Source: Harmonia axyridis
Taxonomy: Eukaryota > Arthropoda > Insecta > Coleoptera > Coccinellidae
Reading direction: 5' to 3'
Length of the DNA: 64,000 nt
Assembly (NCBI RefSeq): GCF_914767665.1
Contig: NC_059505.1
Coordinates: forward strand, 21,697,506-21,761,505
Part shown: positions 41,703-56,400 of the stretch, in pieces
Layout of the letters: every line of letters begins with the position of its first letter
How positions within the stretch are numbered: the first letter of the stretch is position 1
Notes under the pieces: generated by a model
The model's input: the letters and a program-made list of their open reading frames with translations, nothing else
What the model was told of the DNA's origin: nothing
The model's database searches: none
Program-made: the position numbers and the translations under genes

Positions 41703-42178
41703 TTTTATTTTGATTATATATTTCCATCTAAAGATTAGCTTCATCAACGTATATTTCACTTCTATATTTCACTGTAATTTACTATTTTTCACTTTATTTT
41801 ACTATATTCTACTTCTATCCATGTTGTTCTTGCTCGTTCCAAATTTTTCCTATTTTTTTTCCAAAACCCAAGTTTTCCTCATTTCCATTATCCTTTCCTG
41901 GCAAAGGTGGCTTACATCTCCTCGTGGTCTTTGCTGGATAGCTTTTCCAAACATTTCATAGTAGGAATATGTTGGAACAAGTTAACAAAGATGGGCCAAA
42001 ATACTTATTTTCGCAATAAATAAACCTTAAAATCAGTTCGTAATAGGTATATAAATTATAATAAACTTGCCGAATTTTCTATTCCAATATGTGCGCGAAA
42101 ATTATGAGTTTCCATACAGTTTTATAATACGTCATAATCTCAAACAATTTAGTAATATGAATTTCTACCAAGTAAAGA

Positions 42179-42589
42179 CCGATCCCATCAAGAAGATCTG
42201 GGCATACTGGCAACGTTGCAGATTATTTCGCATTTGAGTCATTTGACCGACGTTACGTATTGAACATAATGGCCGCCACCGGATATAAACAATGAATAAA
42301 ATAGTAGTTTTTGACGAAAAAAAGCCATTTTTTTTTATGAAAAGCTTGAAATGTGATTAATTAATCATTTCTAACGAGAATCAGTTGATAAAATACAAGA
42401 AAACTAGCTATTAATGTGGATAACCTCACCTTCATCAAGCCAATTTTAAAATTTTTTTAAAAAAAAACTAGCAGGATTGAGGAATTTATGTCACCGGATT
42501 CGTGATCTAATACCCAAAATTAGTAAGTAAGCAAAATTTCATCACTTTTGAATCATTATTAAAATTAATTATTATAGTAAACATTTACC
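42179..42589. repeat. Merlin right TIR
   Basis: 411 bp, complement of 39987-40389; has TGAACATAATGGCCGCCACC near 42260. Confidence 0.85.
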
Positions 42590-45500
42590 AAATAATTTAA
42601 GAAAAATATAAATATTTGTAGAATATCACACAAACACACAGCAGAATGCAAGAACCTCAGAGGAATGAAAAGGACTGACTACCTAACAGGTAAGAGCCAT
42701 AGCAAACCATGGCAACATTTATAGTTACTCTGATTGTCACCAGGTGGCGTAGCGCTTATCTTGATTCGCCTATTCCCAAAAAAATTGGGTATCGATCATC
42801 AGGTGAATTTAATATTCTTCTTAAATTCATGAACAAGAAGAGAAGATAATGAAAATCCAAAAACATTAATTCTGAAAACTATTTCGCTTGAAATGGATCT
42901 ATTTTTTCCGTCAATTAACAACATTCTATGCATTTTCCATACGTCAACTTCATTCCCAAAGAAATATTCAGTATTTTTTCTATGAATTCATAATAGATTT
43001 TAGAAAACAAACGAATTATAAAAAAAATAGAAGAAAATTATTGGAATAAGATTGTTATTTATGTGATTGTATTGTAATTAATGATTAATAACTAGCAAGA
43101 TCTGAACTTGGAGTTTTAAGGTTATATTGTCATCTGTAAGTTTCATTTTTAAGATTATTATATGTTTAGGAATATACTGAATTAATTTTATACGAGTTCA
43201 TTTTAAATAATTTATCCATTTACTGCCTTTAATAATGTTCAAAATATTCCTTGAATGATCTTAAGATCATAAATAAGAAAATATTGGGAATATTGGACAC
43301 GATTTCATTCTACTGTTTAATTTTTTGTAACAACGCCGACGTTTCCAAACAGTTCGTTCCTTTTTCAAGTTACGACAAACAATATCGTACGCTTATTAAA
43401 ATCATTAAGACAATTTTCAAGGAATCAAAATTCTTTCACACCGCAGATAATCAACATAAACATCCATCCTTCAATTATTTCAATATCCAATCATAAGCAG
43501 CTCCGAAGTAGGGCAGAGGAAAGTTTGAGTATTTTCGTCTTTTTCATTGTCATCACGCTAGCCATGATATTACAGCAGAAGGAAAGTAGCAAGCACCTTG
43601 ATATGTCTTTCGAAAGCCTGCTAAATGGAGAAGTTTTTACTGTAATGAAAACATTCTTATTAATAGTTTTCCGTTCATAAAACGATTGGAGAGATACGAC
43701 TTATTTCGCTCTCTTCAGAATATTTATATTCACCACCTCACCACACTTGTCAGTAAAACTCTTTTGCCACTCATGACTTCTCGTATTAAGGCAAATTTAA
43801 TGCTCTTTCGGAATATATGATCAAATTCGATGAGGATGCTGAAATGAATAAGATATAATTGGTTCTATGGAAAAAAGTGATAAATTCTGTGAAATCAAGA
43901 AATGTTAAATTGAAGAATAAACGCCAACATTTCGACCATGTATTATATGACATTTTTTGTTGCAAATCACTTGTATAATCTCCTTAAAGTTAGGGCGTTT
44001 CAAAAGTGTACACCCTGTATTCAACCATTTGGACTGATGTCAATCAGTCTCTAGAATGAGAATGATCAAAGAAGGTAATTAATTGAGAAAGGATTATAGG
44101 TATTATATGTAATGAAAGAAAAGATCAATGGGGCGTAATATATATTTATATAAAATTTTGATGTAAGTTATAGAAGAAAAAAAACTCTCTCAAATCTGGA
44201 TATCTAAAATTAATGTTTGGGTTTTGAAGAGATTCCTTGTTTGTTTTGTGCGAATAATGTTTTTGGATCTTGGTATTGCCCTCTGCTGACAATGATCTAC
44301 TTTTTGAAATATCAAAAATTTTCTTTTAGTTGAAATTCTGATCCATGAATTTCGGTAAAATAATAAATGAAGAAATAAAACAAATTAATTTTCATCAATC
44401 GAAATGTAACCTAATGAAGCCTAAGTGTTGGCAAAACAATTATAGCAAAAAATAAAAAGATTAGTAGAAATTACTTTGTTTTATTATTTTATCTATAATG
44501 AATCAAACATCAAGTAAGAACCGAGTCCATCATAAAACCATAAATATAATGAAGACATATGCAATATTTGTATCTTTCTTTTTTTCAATAGTTTCTCAAT
44601 TGTGGTTCATTGATAAAGGAAAAATCAAAATTTTCACAATATATTTTCACGTTGAAATATGCCGCTAGAAAGTCAAGTGAATAATAACATTCTCTTTGAC
44701 TTGAGTAATCTGAGAAAACAAGTTTCAATAGCGTTTTTGGTTGGTAGAACTGAATCAGAAAGCTGTAGTTTTCCAGTATGTTATTTTTTCCTGAAATATT
44801 TGGAGAGTACAAGTAGTGAAAATGTTGGAATTTCAACATCCTCAACCCTAGGTGACAACTCACCGAGCTGTTTCATATTGGATTGTGTTTGCAACAAACT
44901 CCAAGTGAGTACCAAACGGAAGATATCATATCTGGCTAACATCATTGAAAATTTTCCTTGGTTCTCATGTTGTTCTCTAAACATTACAGAATGTCCCTAT
45001 TCATGGGAATTATAATGAAAAAATACTTAATAAACAATTTGGAAAATATTATGAAATTGGAAGATAATCGTCAAAACAATAAAAAACAACAGAATGAGGC
45101 AATGCATCTGGCTATAATACTGAAAAGGTAATGCTAAGTAGACTTGTTTTATCAGTGCCTGTGGAAAATAACCTAAATAATTCTACTCTGAAGTCGACAT
45201 CTGATACACCTTGTGTTATCCAACCTAACGGACGAACCTGGCGCGACCTTAGAAGAAGAGGAAAAGAAGCATTATTGTTGAAAGTTGCTTCACTGAAATG
45301 TTCAATATGTTTTAAATAAATTACATTTTGGAAAACATGTTCTCTCTGAGGTCTATAAGCTGTGATTTTGTTGGATTGCAGAACATTGGTTGACGATGAG
45401 GCAAAGCTGCCAATTTTCAGAATATACCAGAATAAGCCGTTTTGTAAGGTCAACCAATAAACATGGAGGCTGTACTATTTTTTCAAAATCAATTCTGTCC

Positions 45501-46630
45501 ATTATTTGTAAGCCGGTTGATCTCATAAATAGGTTGAGAGTTGAAATTTTTTGACTGTTCTGCAATTTTGATTGATAATATTTTATGCATTATTACTATT
45601 TATCGATCCGATTTTGAGCTATTCATCGACCATATCGACGTTTTTTTTTTAACACAAAGATTCTTCAAAAGAGCTATAGTGTGCGGTGACTTCAATTCTG
45701 ACGCTAGATGCTAAAGTGGGGTTTTGGTTAATATTTTTGCCCATATTCTGACATGCTTTGGTTTCTATAGTTTGATGAATGAACATACTCGTACTACTTC
45801 AACAAATTTCTCACAATTTTGTCTATATATAACTAAATATCGATGCCGACTGGTCTCCGTCAGAGAACTTCCTTCTTGAAGTCTAACATTTGCATCTCAG
45901 GTATTGCGATTTCTGCTCATCCCATGCCAGCCAGCGTATGAACATACTTATAAGCGACTTGCTAGACATTGTTTCACTCCTAATTTGAAATAATCACTCG
46001 AATATTGATGCCAAATGTGTGGAGGATCATCTCGTGACGACCCCTCATCTAAGTTTACTAACCAACAACAATGACATAATAAATTATATCTAAAATAAAA
46101 TCGGTGCTGTTTCCTGTTTCTCGTTTCCTCAACTGATCGCTCTACCATTTCGAGCAATGTCTGTAATTTTCGAATTTTGATCCGGGATTGGTCTCGAACG
46201 ATAATATTCAACTCACTTATGACGAATCCTCTCTTAAATTCGGTTATGCCTGTCCGGATTACTCTCGAACGGAAAAACCAAGAAAATTTCGATTTTCACA
46301 TGATTTTGAAACCACCTATTCGACCGAAACGAAATATTGCATTCTAAAGTGAAATAACTATTTTAAGCTTCCTGCAAAATTTCATATTGATCGCATCACC
46401 AGAATAATAGAAAATTCAATAAAAATATCGAGTAAAAAAATTACTCAATAATTCTGTGACCACAAAGCGACGGATTTTGGGTGTATATTTAAATAACTAT
46501 TTCAAGTTTCGTGCGAAATTTCAAGCTATCACAGCATCTGAATCATAAAATATTTAAGAAGAATATTGGAAAGAAAATACCCAATATTTCCGTGAAAATA
46601 GATCCGATGATCGAGATATCTATATATTAT
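42590..46630. other. Intergenic, no gene recognised
   Basis: Four kilobases without convincing coding signal. The longest ORFs (44659-45015 plus, 45112-45453 minus) have no recognised motif. CACCCTGTATTC near 44010 is a Tc1/mariner-end-like scrap. Confidence 0.5.
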
Positions 46631-47200
46631 ACAGGATGTTAACAAATAAGTGCAACAAACTTCAGGGAGTGATTCTGTATGAAAAAATATGGCTGTTCGA
46701 TGTATAACAGTAGTTCGCAAATTTGCTTCATTTTTCGAGATACAGGGTCTTAAAGTTACTCAATATGTTCAATTTGTTCAGATCTCTCTTACCATTCGTA
46801 TGGGGCGCTGTTTTCATGCTAAACAAATACAACTTAACTTCACTAAACTATCAAGAACTACCTAATAATATATAATTTATCTAACAAATTATAAATAAGT
46901 GTTACGATATTTCATTTTCTTGCATAAAAACGGTGCCCCATACGAAAAATGGCATGAGAGATTTTTTTGTCATAAATCGAACGAGGAATTCAAAAATGGT
47001 TTTTAGCTTGAAATATATCTCAGTGACGGACAATTTTTTCCTCATTGTCGCGCATACGGACAATGATGAACATAATTGAATATTTCGCCAGGTTTCAAAG
47101 CAATTAACAAATGGTCAGTTTTAAAAAAAAAATTTAACACTCCGTATCTCGGAATACGAAGCATTTGCGAAGGTTGAGTAGAACAGGATATGCACTTAGT
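46631..47200. repeat. Possible decayed Tc1/mariner-like MITE
   Basis: TATACAGGATGTTAACAAAT near 46629 and TTTGCTTCATTTTTCGAGATAC near 46722 are partly answered by GTATCTCGGAATACGAAGCA near 47144. Related in style, not sequence, to the 16.4-kb element. Right boundary uncertain. Confidence 0.4.
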
Positions 47201-47740
47201 TCATTACTGAACTCAGCCTTTTTTCACACATAATTTCCTATTGAAGCGAATATTCTGTAAAAAAAAAATTGATTGTGAAAATAAAGTCATTATTATTATT
47301 ATATAGCAAACTGTCATTATTTCTTCATGTGGAAACCATCACTCCGTGAAGTTTGTTGTCCTTATTCACTGTATGTAGAATAACAATTTCAACCTTCGCA
47401 CAAAGTTTCGTATCGTCAAAAATCATAAAAATTCAAACAGAATATCGACAACAAAGCACTGATGTGAAATCAGGAGCTTTTTTGCTCGCCATTCATGCGT
47501 CAATTGCGCCCTTGGAGGACACATAATTATAGTACTATAATGTTATTGAATTTTTCTGTGAATCCAAATTTTGTCCTATTTTCAATAAATTCTCAATATA
47601 CAAGAATCGAAATCATGCATGTCATGTCCGATAAAATGTTTGTAATTGAAGACCAAACTATGTAATTTTTTATTGTTGTTTTTTTTTTATTTAGGTCTTT
47701 TTCTTTTCAGAGAAAATCGAATTATTCAAGAACTAACAAA

Positions 47741-50700
47741 ATGACATTTTCTCCTGATTTACAAGTCATTGTATTGGCAGCTGGTAAAGGCTCTCGAATG
47801 CCTGAACTCTTATCTGGTAAACCAAAATGTTTGCTTCCAATAGGACCAAAACCATTGATATGGTACATTCTATATAAAATACAATCTATGGGATACAAAG
47901 GTGAATAATAACTAATTTTGTCAAAATCCTTTTCATAATATTTGTTTTCAGATTGCATTGTAGTTGTTCTTGATAATCAAAAGATTGAAATAGAAGAAGC
48001 AATCAAAGAGTGTGGTCTCCATATTAATGTTGATTTTCATATGATTCCCCACGATGAGGACTTTGGTACTGCAGACTCTTTACGTTCTATCCATGAGTTT
48101 ATTCATTCTGATGTGCTTGTCTTACCTTGCGATTTATTTACTGATATAAATTTAGGCACAGTCATTACAAAATTCAGGGCAGAAGATGCAGCCTTGGTTG
48201 CTTTATATCTCCAACCACATTCTTTCAATGGGTTGACTCTGCCTGGTCCAAAAACAAAGAATAAACAAGGTAAGATAAATCTATAGAACCTCAATCATTT
48301 CTCAGCAGAAACCGGTGTTCAGCAAAATGAAAAAAATTATTTTTTTCAAATATTTTTCTTACAGTAGTTCATACAAAAAATTCTGTTTTGTTATTACGGA
48401 GTGATTCATACGATTGCGTGTTCATATTAACGCGGTTGTACTGTATTTCGTTCAATACTTAAACACAATCACTGAGAGTGTCTGATTGTTCTGTTTGTTT
48501 TTTTAAGCTTTCAATGCATTCTTCTACCTCATAGAATTGTAATAGCACGTCCTTCACTGCTTCAGTGCTGCTTTTCCATCTTGTGTCTATCTTGTTTTTT
48601 TTTTTTTAATAGTATGATTGTTGTATAATTTTATAAGGTGAATTAGTTATGTACACCTGCAATTGGCCTTTATGGCCTGTTGGATGTATTATTTTCAAAA
48701 TAAAATAAAAGGGTTTACTGTGAACTTTGGTTTGCTTCCCATCGTTTACTGGAACTTGAAAATAGCAGAAAATTTTTCTGAATAAAACCAAAAAATGTGT
48801 TTGCTGCCACAGACGATGAGCGGAGTCAACCAACAGTAGCTTCCAGCTATAGCAGCCTCAAGGTGTGAAAAATGCCCTAATATTAATATTTAAAATTCGG
48901 GTTTTTAGCACACTATTGATGCCTACTATATTTGCACAATTGTCATATCCTTGGTCCCAAAAGTTCTGAATATCTTAGCCATTTCTTTCTACTTTCTCAG
49001 TTTGGCATTATTGAAATCCCGTCCGGTAGTCTTAGGGACAGCAAGAAATCCTATAAAGTGCTCTTTTATTGTGCCATTTGACGTATCACAAAATCTCAAG
49101 ATAATTGACATCTGTTCAACCCTAATACAGCCTCTGGTGCAACCTAGCAAACCTTTGACATCAAAGTAATCAATTCATTGATTTCGTGGTTTATACTTAC
49201 AGTGGACCCCCGATAATCCGGCCCCTGTCTAATCCGGCGCCCTCTGTAATCCGACATGACATGACATTGATGAATATTTCAAAGCTTCATAATTTGATAT
49301 AGTATTCACTACATGATTTTGATTAATAATTCTTGATTATTTTGGTAGATATGTATGTATGTGCATTTATGCTTATTTTTATAATAAAACGTGAGCTCTC
49401 AATTGTTATTTAATTTACTAAATTCGACTTACATAAATTAAGTCTGATTTGTACTTCAAAGTACATACATATGTACGTATAAAATATATTGACTCTCGTC
49501 ATTAAATATGTAATTTGTCGGATTACAAGGTACTCTTTCGTAAAAAAATCCGGACTATAGGGGTCTTAGGCAGTGCTCTATAATCCGACAAATTCGATAG
49601 TCCGACACTGCCCTGCATAATGTTTGCCGGATTACCGGGGGTCCACTGTATATTGGTTTGCAATTCGTTTCTTGTATTCATGTAATGTAGGATTTATTTG
49701 GATTACAATTTGAATAATTCTTTGAAATAACCTGATTTTCTGATATGTTTTGTGTGATTCCTTGTGATTGCCAGATTATGAGAAGCTAACAAATTGGTAA
49801 TATAATTTTGTTCCTCAAACAAATTGTGCCAGTGTTTTTGAGATTCACTAATTAGTCATTCGATTTCTTGGTCTATTGCTTTCCCTTAATTCATTTCTTT
49901 GTCCAATGTCGTCTATCAAAATATTGAGGCAATAAGTTCCTTGGAATTCTCATGGCTATTGAAAATACTGCTCAATTATTTCCAATTACAGCCTTCTTGT
50001 AAATAGAAAACATAAAACTTTATTTTGAGAATATGGAAAAACCAACCAGCGACTTCACCATTAAGTTTTCTGGAGAAATAAAAATTCGAGAATTATATAT
50101 GCTCACCATCTTTGGAATTATCTTAATCTCTTTTATTTAACTGTGGTGTGGGTCCACTTTTTATATCAAGATGATGAGAATCCGTTATGGTTATAGGAAA
50201 CATCCACATTCCTGAATCAGAATGAATTTTCTGTTGAACTACAACACTTGCTTCATTGCTGTGGAAATGGGTTCTAGTAATGTAAAACAGGGTGGCTGGT
50301 TACCCATTGTCAAAATGTTAATTCTAGTTAACAGACCTTAATACTGATTCAAAGCAGACCATCAAATATTTTGTTGACGCTTCTTTTTGAAGTTTGATAG
50401 GTAACCCAAAAAGAAACATTTTGTCACAAATTTTTGTTCTCTCTAGAAATGAATGTTAAGAAATAGTATATTGTGCAACAAGTTGGGAAAGTCCAACTTT
50501 TTTGGCGAGTGTGGAAGTTTGTGGCACGAGCCTGAAAGGCGAGTTCCGCAAACACACAAGCGAGAAAAGGACTTTCTCCACATGTTGCACACTATACTTT
50601 TTCTACAACTGCACAAATTTCAATAATTCAAGTAATCGACTTGATTCAAATCAAAATGGCCTTCGTTGACAGTATGTGCTAATTTATTACGACTCAAAAG

Positions 50701-53400
50701 CCCAATTTCATTGGTCTCCCAAGTGTGGGCAAAGTGCCGTGGGAAATAATATTTCCCACAGTATGAGCAATACAGAGTTTTGAAATTGAGTAAGCTGTGA
50801 AGAATACGCTATTTTCCATAGCAGTTGTAGGAAAAAATATTTTCACATACAGTTTGTTATTTTCTCATAGACCACAAAAGATTTTTTTATTACATTACTA
50901 TGGTATTTGTCCGATATGCATTATCAATTATGAATGAAGGTTGACATAGTACATTCTGACCCCAAAAATCAACCGAAAAGATTGAGCGGTTGTATAGTTA
51001 CAACACTTCAAAATTTTCATATTTTGCGGAAAACACCCTGTATCTCGAAGAAAGTTTAAAAGAAGTCCACTCTGTATATTCCTCTCATAGGAAAAAAAAT
51101 TTGAAAGAAAAATAAGGATTCTAGCACAGCAAATCGAAGACCCTACATAAGTTTACCCTAAAATTTATTTATCAATTAAAATCGTCATTAAACAATTTAG
51201 TAATTTCAATGTTTTTATAGCACAAACCTCCAGGCGAAACAGATCACTTGGTGATCGCCAACGCCTTGCGCCGCCTCTGATTTGAGGAGTCATATTTTTG
51301 GAAAATATAAGATTAAAAAACAATTTTCTCAAATTTCTCATAATTGATTACCACAAACCGTTTGATAATTTTTTGTTATTTCAGAGAGGGATATTATTAT
51401 GGTTGATGAGGACACTCATAGGTTAGTGCTGCTTGCCTCAACCAGTGACTACGAGAACGATTTTATTGTTCAAGATTCCTTATCAGTCAAATACCCAAGG
51501 TGTATTTCATATACAAATCTAGTGGATTCACAAGTTCTGCTGATGAAAAAGTGGATTATTGATTATTTGACAAGTCAGAAAGCAGTTTCAACGTTGAGAG
51601 GTTTGTAATAATTTCATAGCCCATCACATAATTGTATGCCTGTTGTTTTTATTTTATCTAGAAAGTTTTTTCGTAGAATCAAAAACATCAGTCAAAAATT
51701 AACATTGAATTTTTTACAAGTTTTTGAAAATTAGATTTTTGTAGAATCAAAAACATCAATCAAAAATTAACAATGAGTTTTTTACAAGTTTTTGAAAATT
51801 AGTATATAGGTGTTTTGGTGTTTACATTGAACACAAAAAAAAGCAGGTTAACGAATTTATCCAATTCTTTGGCTACAATTTTAGCAATCATATAACCGAT
51901 CTTGATTTTATTTACAGTCGGATGGAAGGGTTTGATAATAAATATCAATCAATCTATTTCTTTCCTTAAGTAGATATATATCAATGATCTAATATAATAA
52001 AAAGATGCGCCTTTGGGCAATGAAGCAGTGCTGAGCATTGACTCCAACATTTAAAGAAAAAGGTTGAAACTCCGATCATGTGATCATGAAGAATAGAAGG
52101 CAGAAGTTTTAATTGCAGCCAATGATAGTGTATTGATTCGTAAAATATGTAAAACCAATCCAAACATCATGTATGTCACTCCTCTGTTGTAGTCAATTGC
52201 CCTCTCTTCCTTTCTCCGCGCGATATCTAGGCATTGGGTGTCCCAAATTCGTTGTCTATTGAGGGGATCTCCGAATACCTTTGAGCTAAAAAAAAATGAC
52301 ACATTTTCGGGCTCATAAATTCAACTGTTTTCAAACTATAAGAGGAAATTGGAAAATGGCGTGAAATGTTCTCATAACTTCTTTGTGATTGGTGCTATTC
52401 AGTTACAACTCTGACACATGCATTGCATAAATAATGGAAATATCAGAGAACTAGGAGCCATGATGGATGCGACGGAATGAGAAACATCCGCCTAGAAATC
52501 CTTAAGCAGATCCATCCCTAACCTAGACTTGAAGACGCGGAGGGTCTCGCGAGGAATATCAGCTCGAGATTTATTGAATGTAACTATTGCATTGAAGGAG
52601 AAGCTTTTCCTGAACTTTGCAGTTCGATGGTGAGGGATGGTCAGCGTATTAGGATGTCTATTATTCAGACTGTGAACGCTGTTCCTAGCCTCAAATTTGT
52701 TCTTCAGATTAGGTGGAGATGAACTTCAATAGCCTGAAAACTGGTCAAGTAATCCATATGCAACCTGAAACGATTCTCCATCCGCAGCCACCCAAGGTCA
52801 TTGATTTTCTGGGCAACTCCCCTGTCAAATTTCCTTAAACCAAAAATGTACTGGCCGCTCAAAACTCTCCGTATATCCTGAAGATTGACTATTGTGTATT
52901 TGAAACGGAGTGACTCGTCAAATAAATGGTTGTCATAGAAGTCTGAAGTCCCAGCAAACCTCTCGTCCGTCGATTTGATCGACCTTTGATCCGTTGATTT
53001 TAATTTATTCATTTCTAAACTCAATAATAATGACTTTGATTTTTTAGAATAACAGTAATCAACATGATCGAATTACGATCATGACTTCACCATGAAAACA
53101 TCGTAAAATAAAAATATGAGAATATCTATTATTAGTATTATTGAACTAATGGGATTTTCTCTGTTCCTCACATTAGATACCTACTCTATCAAGACTGTGC
53201 CAATACTATATATTCATAGGTATGACAGATGAAGGTTTTTTATTCACTAGATTTATTCCATTTCTGTGATAATTCGAGTGGAAGTGAAGATTTATACTTA
53301 TATCACAAGTTATATCTTTGAAATTAGTTGCTATGATTTCTGTTCTGTATGATTATGTGCTTTATGGTTATCAAAAAAAATTAAAAATTCTTACCCTACA

Positions 53401-53484
<84 letters not shown>

Positions 53485-56400
53485 TCTTTCCAACTTGAGC
53501 AAATGAACACCAAGCATCTCAATTTCGATTTTTTATACTGTAACTTTGTAATGAAAAATGAATGTGCTGTGTTTTCTATGGAATATTTTTATTTTCAAAT
53601 TATAGGGGAATTTTTACCTCAACTCATTAGGAAACATATGATAAATTCTGAATCGAATGATGAAATTTTGAACTATTCCAAAACCGAAAAGAAGGAATTA
53701 TATCCCAGAATCCCTGATGATGTAGTTCGATGTTTTGCTCATATTGCTGACAAACAGAATTTTGGTATTCGAGTAAATACTCTTGCATCGTTTTATTTCA
53801 TGAATTCAAAGGTAATTTATTTTTAGTTAAGGTTGGAAATTATTTTATTATTAAGTTGATTGAAGAACTATTTTTTCAGTTGGCAGATATTTGGGAGAGA
53901 ATTGCCCCTAAGGAGAAACTCGTTTTGAGAAGTCCAAAAGCAGATATAAAATCCACGCAAGTCGATGACAAATGTATTATTTGGGAGAATGCAAAACTCA
54001 GCGAAAAGACTTCATTTAAAAATACTATTATTGGACCCAATGTGGAAATTGGTAGTTTCAGTAGGGTCTTTAATTGCATATTGATGAAAAATGTGGTTAT
54101 AAAAGAGAGGTATGATATATTTTATCTATTTTTTTTTTTTTTTCAATTCTTACATCATGTGTGTCACATTGAAAAAAGAACAAAGAACCCTTTTTTAAAC
54201 AAACACTTTATTTCTGTCCTCAATCCAATTACATTTTGAAACAGGCACCAGGCCCTAGATAATCACTGATCCTGATCTTATGTAACAAAAATATAACTAC
54301 AATTTTTCATAAAAATAAACAAAATAATATTGATCATGGATAGATGCTGATATACAACGTGAAATGTTTTTGAATTTTGAACTTTTGTCATTCTGCCAAA
54401 ATAATACCTCAAACTTTTTTCCTTTCATAGTAGTGATATACACTAGTGAGCAGAAAAAACAGGTCTCTTGATCATCACTGTTCAAATACCTATCTTACTT
54501 AAAATTTTTATGATAATCTTGAAATGGTGGGGAAAAGAAAATAGCCCAAAGAAAAATCAAACATTATTCGGTTTGTATATTAATAATAAGCTTTTTCTTG
54601 AAAAAATCAAAAACTTGTAAAAATTATCATAACTGTGAAAATTTCACTATGTTGTGTGACCTCCCCTAGCTCCGATTAAATCTTTCAAACGTCTTTGTAT
54701 GCTCGTGATGAGCATGCAAATATTCTCTTATGGAATATTTTCCCACGAAGGGTTTCACCGAGCTCTTGTTTACGTTTGCTTCGCCATCGCCCAATAATTT
54801 ATTATTGGGCGATGGAACCATAGTTCTGACTCGCCTTTCCAATTGGTCTCATAGATGTTCGATGGGATTCAAGTCAGGACTTCGTGCTGGCCAGTTGAAC
54901 GTTGAAATTTCAACCTCATTCAAGTACGATATCACTATTCGAGCATTATGTGGAATTTTTCTCAGCTAATCTTTGATTTTTATTTGTAAATTTAAAATGT
55001 TGTGTTTAGTAACTGCATGTTTTCTAGATGGTATATAATTTGACTTTTTCTATACCTGATTTTTTTGATCGATGAAAAATAAAAGATTATTATCATTATT
55101 TATATGGCAATTTTGAAGACTTGTTGAATTTGTCCTCCCTCAATGATGTGCGATTTTTCCAGATCCAGGTCTTCTGGTCAGCCTGCCTACCTCCTGATGC
55201 CTTTTCAATATTCTTCGAATTGTAGATAGCCTAACATTAATTCTTCTAGCAACAGATCTCTACCTCCTGATACCTTGTCAATATTCTTCGGATTGTAGAT
55301 TGCCTAACTAATTCTTCTAGCAACAGATCTCTAGCTCAGCCCATTTTCAACAAGTGCACTATTCTCGCACAATCTTCAATTGGTAAACTCATTTTATAAA
55401 ATTGTTTCTTTCAGAGAGGAGAAAACAAATTTTTCAATGACCAATGTTGAATGCAGCTGATAAAAGATGAATTTATCGTGAAGAATTAATCAAAGATGGT
55501 TTCTTTTATCAAGTTATTTAGGCTATTCATATGTCCGCATTTTGCGCATATTTAGTTGATTTCCTAATGAAAGATAGATGAAGAGCAAACTATTATTAAA
55601 TCGATTTGAATATGTGAGTCTATTGCAAAAACCAGTGTAAAAACTCAGTGACAATTTTTTTTTTGCTCGCCAGTGTATTTCGTTTTGTTCCAACATAATC
55701 AAAATAGAAAGCGATAATGTGATAAACAGAGATAACAATTGTTGTCTCTGATTGAACTAATCAATGATTTGGAAAGGGATGAATTTTCATTTCTGGAAAG
55801 TCACGAATAGTTATTTATGCAACAAGTGCAAAAAGTGAATGTTTATTGCACTTGACGGAAATTGTCCGATGAGTTACAAATTGGATCAGTTTTGATTAAG
55901 GAGTTATACTCGGGAAGGCATTGTTTGTATATCTCTGGCTGCTAACATTAATACAAAATAATATAAAATATGTAACTGTTTAAAACGTATTGCCAATCTC
56001 ACAGCATATCTGATAAATATGTAGTGGGTCTGAACGTTTATGTTTGTCATGATGACAGCACGTTGAAGTAGAATGACAGATGAGTGCAATAAAAACTTTA
56101 TTGCACTAGTGCAATAAAGAACTTTTTTTCCACTAAATATAGTTCAATGAAGTTTTGCTTTTTGCATGAATGTAGAAAAATTCATTAAAGTGGATATCTA
56201 CAATTACTATTATTTCAAGCATTTCACTTGGCATTTCGCCCCCAACTGCTGTAGGTATTTACAGTTTTATCTTGGTCAAAGAGGTTTTTAGGTAAGACTG
56301 TATTCGTAATATGGAGGTCAAATGTTTATTAAATACTCTAAATATATGACAACAAATGTATACATTCTAATGAGGTTCTTTTTTTACAGGGTAGCTTTAG

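Larger units (their letters stand above)
39987..42589 (+). mobile_element. Merlin DNA transposon with ~400-bp TIRs
   Basis: Left arm 39987-40389 (GGTAAATGTTTACTATAATA...GATGGGATCGG) is mirrored by 42179-42589. By eye they differ by only a few substitutions and small indels. Between them lies an intact ISXO2-like transposase gene. No clear 8-9-bp target duplication could be seen; flanks are AT-rich. Confidence 0.9.

Noticed and set aside
44659..45015. 118-residue ORF
   Set aside because: No domain, composition or splice context; the opposite strand is equally open. Left as intergenic.
45112..45453. 113-residue minus ORF
   Set aside because: No recognisable motif; overlaps a plus-strand frame of similar quality.
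53503..53826. 107-residue plus ORF read as one unit
   Set aside because: Its second half is eIF2B gamma exon 4; the first half is intron. Not a separate gene.
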